A stretch of DNA of 64,000 nt. It comes from Saccoglossus kowalevskii (lineage: Eukaryota; Hemichordata; Enteropneusta; Harrimaniidae). A program made the position numbers and the translations under genes. The stretch spans positions 59,565 to 123,564 of the forward strand of contig NW_003114471.1 in the NCBI RefSeq assembly GCF_000003605.2, written 5' to 3'. Below the pieces are notes generated by a model. That model was not told the origin of the DNA and made no database searches. It was given only the letters and a program-made list of their open reading frames with translations. Positions 57,976 to 64,000 of this stretch are shown here, in pieces (position 1 is the first letter of the stretch; the number at the start of each line of letters is the position of its first letter).

Positions 57976-59010
57976 ACAAGGTCATGAGAACAACCTGAGA
58001 CGTACAGTAACCAGTTCCCTCACATTCCTGCGTTAGGTTTTGTGACTTTTTCGCAGTGCACGGCGTTAATATTCTCAAATATGAGCTTTGTCACATATCA
58101 TACCAGTTTCACACCTTTATAATTCAAAACATTGCCAACGCTTCAGGTTCAACATGTGCATAAACGCATCTTGAGAAAATTATAACAGTTAATCATATAC
58201 ATTCAAAAAAACAATGAAATTAGTTGCAAAAGCATAAATACGAGCATTTGTTTCGACCAAAACTGTTGTTGTCAATGAGACTGACGCGCGACTGTTTGTC
58301 ATGCACTGATACCAGTCAAATCAAGTACCCCCCTTATTGCACAAGACTTTGAGTCGTATTATTAGCAACAGTATTACTGATATCAAAAAGCCACCACACA
58401 CACAGACGAGAAATTATCGACAATCTATGAAGCAACACTATATTTGAGAAACACTATATTTATGCTATTTATGTTATGAATAAATTATTCAACTTTGCGC
58501 TCGTAAACATATTTTCACCAATGTGTGGTGCGTTATAACTCCACACCGGGATTAATTATACAAGCCGTGATCCCATACAGGGATTATGTATGATGTTTTG
58601 ATCTGATCAATGACGTAGTAATCTGTAGATGTATCTCACAATACATTCTATCAATCCCAGGGTATATAGGACCGGGCACTCCGAGATAGATTCACTGGAT
58701 TGGGAGATCAGTTAGAACATTGTCGAGGAAAAACAAACTTTTAGAATGCGTGACTTGATTATTTGTCTTACCTCACGCATTCAGTAATTGTAAATGTTGT
58801 AATGACCGATATAATGCCGCACTTTCCGTAAGTGATAAATACGTCTTATGCAACACTGCTTGCCAAGATTTGTGGTAACCTTGGTATCTGTGACGTCAAA
58901 TAAGTCAAATGGTAGCAGACACTGTCGATTTATGGTTATTCGTAACCATGGCTAATATAATGAATCGGTTGTATGCAGCGAAGCCCATGTATATTTCTTG
59001 CACTACAACG
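57975..59010 (+). repeat. duplicated segment, copy 2
   Basis: Second copy of 53535-54190 (best match 58500-59010, about 510 bp). It is followed immediately by a family J repeat, whereas copy 1 is followed by (CA)n and then, 600 bp on, an inverted J. Confidence 0.85.
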
Positions 59011-59290
59011 TCCTCTAATAATAAAAACAAACATGACAGCCCCCAAGGTTCGACCATACTCCACACAAAAAAGTTCGCTAAATCTGTTCTAAACTTTTTG
59101 GATTCGGCATTCCCATGATGTATCCTTGGGAGAAAAAGATGTATAATAAAAAGGTTATTACGAGGATATCGAAAGGTATGATATCGAAAGGTCGCATCGA
59201 CCCCCGCTGCGCGTCGGTCGATACTCTCACTGCAATGTTTTCGTGCATACTTTTTAGTATCCTCGTAATGACCTCATATTATATTATATC
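59008..59290 (+). repeat. family J dispersed repeat, left-truncated
   Basis: Starts at cctctaataataaaaacaaa, includes actccacacaaaaaagttcg, ggcattcccatgatgtatcc and gatactctcactgcaatgtt, and ends with gtatcctcgtaatgacctca, the inverted partner of aggttattacgaggatatc at 59152. Confidence 0.85.
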
Positions 59291-61026
59291 ATGGACATAC
59301 ACAGATACTAATAATGTATAAAGTAATTACGGAAAAAAAAACCTGCAAGATTACACACATAACATCAGATGAACATGCTCAACTGAAATCAATTGTGTTT
59401 CTAATCGGACTTTATACTTGAATTTCAATGGAGTTTGATATTCAGTTACCTAATCTGCTCGACGTTTCAACGATATTTATCCTTATAGTTGCGATGCCAC
59501 TAGCATCGGATATAGCGATAAACTTCATGTAAGATTTGACTACAGATATAATAATATTATTTTTTTATCATGGTGATTATTGATCAAACTTAGGTTTGTG
59601 GATTACGTTATATTAGAGAATATAAATTAAATATTCCCTTGTTGAAAGTAATACTATGCTAATTATTTTCATTACAATAGACCTTAAATGCAAATGATCA
59701 CCAATGTCCCATTGAGGGCGAAAAAGCCACGTGAATTGCTTTATCCCCTACTATAGTGTGCCATTGGGTGCACTGCGCTAAATATCACGGTTAGATCGGG
59801 ATAACAGAGGACGTTGTGGTAGAAGATAATGTAACCCGATTGAAAGGGCGAAAACAAATCATGTGGTTCAAAATTCTCAAAGTCTATTGGCGGATGTCAT
59901 TCTTATTATTTTATTTAGCTATTTGGGGGTAATACAACATTGTCTTGTCTTTTAGATCAGTAATTCCGTTGGAGTGTTTAGCTTATAATGGTCATATCTA
60001 AGGATAATTGGATACATACACACCCAAGTTGTCCAACCTATTAAATCGATAATGCCGATTTAAATGCCACTTATGCTGTGAGATTTGATTAATGAACCTC
60101 CGCCAACTTTTCAACGAAATCCACGGGAAAGGACGATATGTATATATATATAATCAGTTTGCACGTCGTCGTTTTCAATATAAAATAAAATATACACAAA
60201 CAATGACTTACATATTATGATTACGCCTAAGTTGCCAGATATGAGAGTTATAAAAAAGTATCACTCACAATCAAATTCATTAAAATGGAATTATTACTCT
60301 GCATATTAATATGACAATTTTTGTAAAGGGAACCATGGTTCATTTTTCGTCAAGTTAGTTTAACCTCAAAACTATCCATTTAAGATCTAGCAAATCGGAA
60401 AAAAAACTGAAATCAAAAGAACGAAAAACGCCACACATAATTCTAAAAATGCGACTAAAGTCAGTCATGGTAAAAAAAGCCCACAGGTAACCAAGGCACA
60501 TATTAGATCGAAAATCACGGAACATTATACATTTGAAATCGCGAGAACCTAATTCACGAATTAGAAAATTTAGCCAGGCAAAGAAACTGTCTCCAATAGC
60601 GTTTACATTTTGTGTATCCCGTGTGAATGAAAGTGTACACAGCGAGAAATAATGAAAGACTGGTTTTGTGTACAAGGCCAGACAACGGCCTTTCTATTCT
60701 GTGCGTGTTCTACGGTAGGTGGAATTAATTCAACACGACACAGCCTGTAGAAAAACAGTATCAAGTAAGGTAATGGGAACCGGTTTAAGAAGTAATTGCA
60801 GTTATATTGCATTCATGCTATTGTAATATCCGTTCAATTTGATATTTAACCATTGGTGACATATACTAAATCGTTAGCGCTGAACCCTAAAAAATGCGCG
60901 CAGTGATATATACTGAAGAAAAAAAAAATAATCACAGGAAGTGCGTAAGCTTTTCAACGGTATATGTCGTGAACAATCTAATCTAACTGTTAACCCTAGT
61001 GTAATAACAGGAAGTGTGTACTAAGC
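59291..61026. other. no recognised gene
   Basis: AT-rich DNA. A 106-codon minus-strand frame at 60355-60675 is rich in Phe and Asn but shows no known motif and no clear splice sites. Confidence 0.45.
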
Positions 61027-61194
61027 TTATCTATCTTCTCTCGTATGGTTTTCAAAATTCGTTTTAAGGTCTACGAAATCAACTATGACTTGGCAGTCAT
61101 TTGTAACACAGCCCCTCAAGCTAGGAAATTTGCTGGGACAGTCAACACAACTGTCACACTCTCTCCCCATGTAATTCCTGTTCAGTAGCCCGAG
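61027..61194 (-). CDS. candidate terminal exon, Cys-rich, unassigned
   Basis: On the minus strand a strong acceptor (tgttcatcttccag) precedes 55 codons and a TAA: LGLLNRNYMGRECDSCVDCP, then SKFPSLRGCVTNDCQVIVDF and a polar end. The Cys pattern CxxCxxCx(9)Cx(4)C resembles the second half of a TNF-receptor-type or similar Cys-rich module, but a single exon is too little to assign. No upstream exon on the minus strand was identified to the window end. It may belong to a gene lying to the right. Confidence 0.4.
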   Translation of the reverse strand, partial: LGLLNRNYMGRECDSCVDCPSKFPSLRGCVTNDCQVIVDFVDLKTNFENHTREDR

Positions 61195-61667
61195 CTGGAA
61201 GATGAACATAAATAATAAAAATTATGTTAATAATTATAGATCTCTTTCTGAAGTCAAGGACAAAACAAGCCCCTACTTCGTCCTTCGCCGGCTGTCTTAT
61301 TCAGGAGCGCACAGCACCACACTTCCCCCGCCATGCCGAGTAACATTAATGTAAAAGCCCGGCATAATTCAGGGAGCGCAAATGACTGGATAGTCGCTTA
61401 CCGGAACGCAGTTAGATAGCCTCATTGTGTGTTAGTCTGCGTGTGTCATATTATTGTCTGTTGAACGTCGAGACATTCATAATAGTATGCTTGTTCACTC
61501 GCTTATCTTGTGATAACCTTCAAGAGATCTTTGTTTTACGCGACGAGATACTGACACTAAAATTTTACACATGTCCCTGGGCAAAGTTCAATTCCTTATG
61601 AGTTAGGTGCAAGTAAATATGTGTACGTTTGTTTGTGTATGTAGTTCCAACAGACGCCATTCTCGAC
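61195..61667. other. no recognised gene
   Basis: Unassigned DNA upstream of the candidate Cys-rich exon on the minus strand. Confidence 0.4.
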
Positions 61668-61945
61668 CGCATAGCGCGAAATGCGCGAATCGAACGCCTG
61701 CCACAGAAATCGAATGATTTTGAACTTTGTTAGCTCAATGTCAAAGTGCCGATCGCTCAGAGGAAAATATTGCCGTGAGATACACGTACTTCATCAAAAT
61801 TTTCATCATCAAATGAGTATAGCTCATTATTAAGCGTGATTTGGCAAATCCCACGCGACGCTGGCGCCACTACGACGATGTGACCTTTGTTTATCTTGTT
61901 CGATTTCACGTTTTACGCGGGATTTAACAGTGAGCGGGAATTGCT
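61668..61945 (+). repeat. family G dispersed repeat, copy 3
   Basis: Shares aatcgaacgcctgcc, cgatcgctcagaggaaaat, catcatcaaatg, ctacgacgatgtgacctttg and gcgggatttaacagtgagcg with the copies at 16046 and 22240. Confidence 0.7.
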
Positions 61946-62954
61946 ATATTGATAACCTTCCTTTCGTTTTTCGCTAGTGGTATATTTGTACATATGTGCA
62001 GATAAACACGAGATATATCATATTTATTTAATTTGAACGGGTGTAGCAAGTTGTTGTAATCGAAGCGGACCGGTGAAATCCGATCAGAATGTATGTAGAT
62101 GAAAATGAAGCAGAATATGGTACATTGCAATGATGGTTCCTAGCAAACAGTAACAGTCACTTGAACATCAACTGTCAACAATCAAATTAGCAACAATCAC
62201 GGCGGGTTTTTGTGAATGCGTGTAGAGGAAACACGATGATAGAAGGCAAAATATTGTCTTTTGTTGCCAATCGATTCCCAGCAAAAATCTGCCCCTCTAA
62301 GTGAAAATAAGACAATGAGCGTTATTTCAACATTCAAGACACACTGCTGGTGTATCTCATCTATCAGTACTCATTATTTAAGTATCTAGTTATTATTTAT
62401 ATTTGCAAGAAAATACATCCCGTTGCTCTGAAATTGTCAAGCGAATGATTCGTGAAATTATTCCGCTCTCCCAGGAGCTGAAACAATTCAAATCACTCAA
62501 AGACATTTATTTTCCGGTTGTAAAAAAATTCATACCAATCAACTGATTCAATAATTTCCTTCGACAAAGCGAAAGATTCTTATTCACTTCGGTATATATT
62601 GTTTCATTTTGAACTCAAAAATGTTTTTAAGGTATAATAGTTAACATGAATTACGGTTAAGTGTAATAGTCTGGACCAATCACAAAGCCTTGGCGGATGA
62701 ATTATGTTTGCATTTGTATTCCATAATCGTCAGTGTTGGCCATATCGTACTGCCGAGATTTGTAACTTGATATCGTGGGACTTGCAGACATTGCATCAAA
62801 TATTTGTAGACATTGCTAACACTTGAAATGTTTCGCAAACGGACGCTATGAATCGTATATATGTATGAACACTGTATGTAAATACTGCCGATAGTATTTA
62901 CTTAACGACCGTAAACTGGTCGGGAAACACACATGCATTCATGGCCAATGAACA
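61946..62954. other. no recognised gene
   Basis: Nothing recognised on either strand. Confidence 0.45.
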
Positions 62955-63265
62955 CAACGATAAAGACTTTACGCTTTCGACATCGTGAAATTATGTAATT
63001 TTTATGGAGGAAAATACAGTATTTTTACCAAATAAAATCATATTTATTAAAGTTATTGTTCATACATGAGTTGTTGTACACACAACATATATATTTAGCT
63101 GCTTCAGACATAATTCAAGACAAATAAAATGCAACAAGAATCGAAAAAATAACACATTTTTTTATCTTTGATTGTTATAAAATATTCTAAATATATTTCT
63201 GAATTCACTTGTCAAAATTGATTGTTATCAAGTCCCCAAATGAATTTCACAATGTCGAAAACCAA
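62955..63265 (+). repeat. family H dispersed repeat, copy 2
   Basis: Matches 21640-22030 from gactttacgctttcgac to ttcacaatgtcgaaaacc. The plus-strand frame starting at 63222 begins in this repeat and is not supported as a gene. Confidence 0.7.
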
Positions 63266-63524
63266 AGAACTTCTTTTGACAATGACGTTAATTTGTTTGG
63301 ATTCAAATGTTTTTTTTGGAGGGATAATTAATAAAATGTCAATAAACACGCCCACAATTCATATTGTGCATTGTATTCAAACGAATGTTTACTTTCAAAA
63401 ACATTTAAAACAATTTGAAAAACATAAAAAACAAACTATAAATTCATAAAATTTTGTTCAACGAGTATAGGTGTGTCGATGTGAAAGTAGTAGACTCAAA
63501 TTGTTATACATTTTATTATTATAC

Positions 63525-63905
63525 ATCTGTCACCGTAAGTTACAGCGTGCCATAATTTTGCGGTATTTTACGGGGTATTTTCATCCTACCATATAAGGAA
63601 ATGCGAATTCCAAATATGGAATGATTACGCGCGTAAGCGTCATCTAATAATAAAAACAAACATGGCCGCAATAGGGTTTGACCGGACTCCACACAAAAAA
63701 GTTCGCTGATTCTGTTCTAAACTGTTTGGATTTCGGCATTCCCATGATGTATCCTTGGAAGGAAAAAATGTATAATAACAAGGTTATTACGAGGATACCT
63801 CAAAGTATGCACTCAGACAGTACGCCGTCGCATCCACCTCCGCTGCGTGTCGGTCGATACTGCCGCTGTATTTTATTCGTATCCTCATAATAACCTCATA
63901 TTCTA
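63525..63905 (+). repeat. family J dispersed repeat, most complete copy
   Basis: Starts attattatacatctgtcacc, contains ttttacggggtattttcatc, tttgaccggactccacacaa and ggcattcccatgatgtatcc, and ends with an internal inverted pair: aaggttattacgaggatacc at 63780 and cgtatcctcataataacctc at 63879. Four other copies occur in the window. The short frame containing KVITRIPQSMHSDSTPS is shared in part by other copies but is broken differently in each. Class unknown; the foldback end suggests a non-autonomous DNA element. Confidence 0.85.
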
Positions 63906-64000
63906 ATGACTGAAACACGTCGTTAATTGTACAAACAAAACGTGTATCCCGCGGTTTTGCTTGTTGCAAGCCTGTATTGTTTGAATTATAATCGAATTCC

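Noticed and set aside
60355-60675. 106-codon minus-strand frame
   Set aside because: Phe/Asn-rich with no motif and no convincing splice sites; probably chance in AT-rich DNA.

Overview
The window looks like one piece of an intron-rich, AT-rich animal nuclear genome. Host genes are split into short exons with GT-AG junctions. There are no bacterial-style operons, and most of the DNA is introns, small non-autonomous DNA transposons, SINE/LINE debris and tandem repeats. A marine invertebrate, perhaps a lophotrochozoan such as a mollusc, is my best guess. It rests on the repeat style (dispersed ~320-bp tandem units ending in ...agtcccc..., frequent acatgtacatgt) and on proteins that are clearly related to, but diverged from, the vertebrate ones. 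This is inference only.

Three host genes can be supported. (1) On the minus strand, 12787-12849 is the first coding exon of an acyl-protein thioesterase (LYPLA1/LYPLA2 type). The rest of that gene should lie leftwards; I could not find its next exon in the remaining 12.8 kb. (2) On the plus strand, 19079-32648 holds a NIPA-like magnesium-transporter-family gene closest to NIPAL2/NIPAL3. I could assemble it as 13 exons with consistent phases (1140 nt, 379 residues); only exon 1 and the exon 12 donor are uncertain. (3) On the plus strand, 35012-35201 is the first coding exon of a TRPC-type cation channel (N-terminal ankyrin-type region). Its first intron begins at 35202 and runs into a 3.2-kb satellite; no further TRPC exon was recognised before the right edge.

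Layout. 1-12786: presumed LYPLA intron 1 or downstream DNA, with a ~323-bp tandem unit, a 37-bp minisatellite and inverted copies of a palindromic element. 12787-19078: the stretch between the two divergent genes, with a possible NRF1-like promoter site and several MITEs. 19079-32648: the NIPAL gene, whose introns carry MITEs, a 20-bp degenerate repeat and a striking 71-bp minisatellite that has multiplied the end of exon 3 together with its splice donor. 32649-35011: short intergenic gap. 35012-64000: TRPC exon 1, the 30-bp satellite (36150-39345), a cluster of MITEs, a tRNA-derived SINE inserted in a MITE, a duplicated ~0.6-1 kb segment, a truncated LINE, four unassigned candidate exons in the whole window to either side of this region (two of them here on plus, one on minus), and long stretches where nothing could be recognised.

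The three genes are not obviously one pathway: one removes lipid from palmitoylated proteins, one is probably a divalent-cation transporter of the endomembrane or plasma membrane, and one is a cation channel. Nothing here looks like a novel defence or biosynthetic system; the unusual content is structural (repeats that capture splice sites, homeodomain-core arrays, and MITE families of different length sharing ends).
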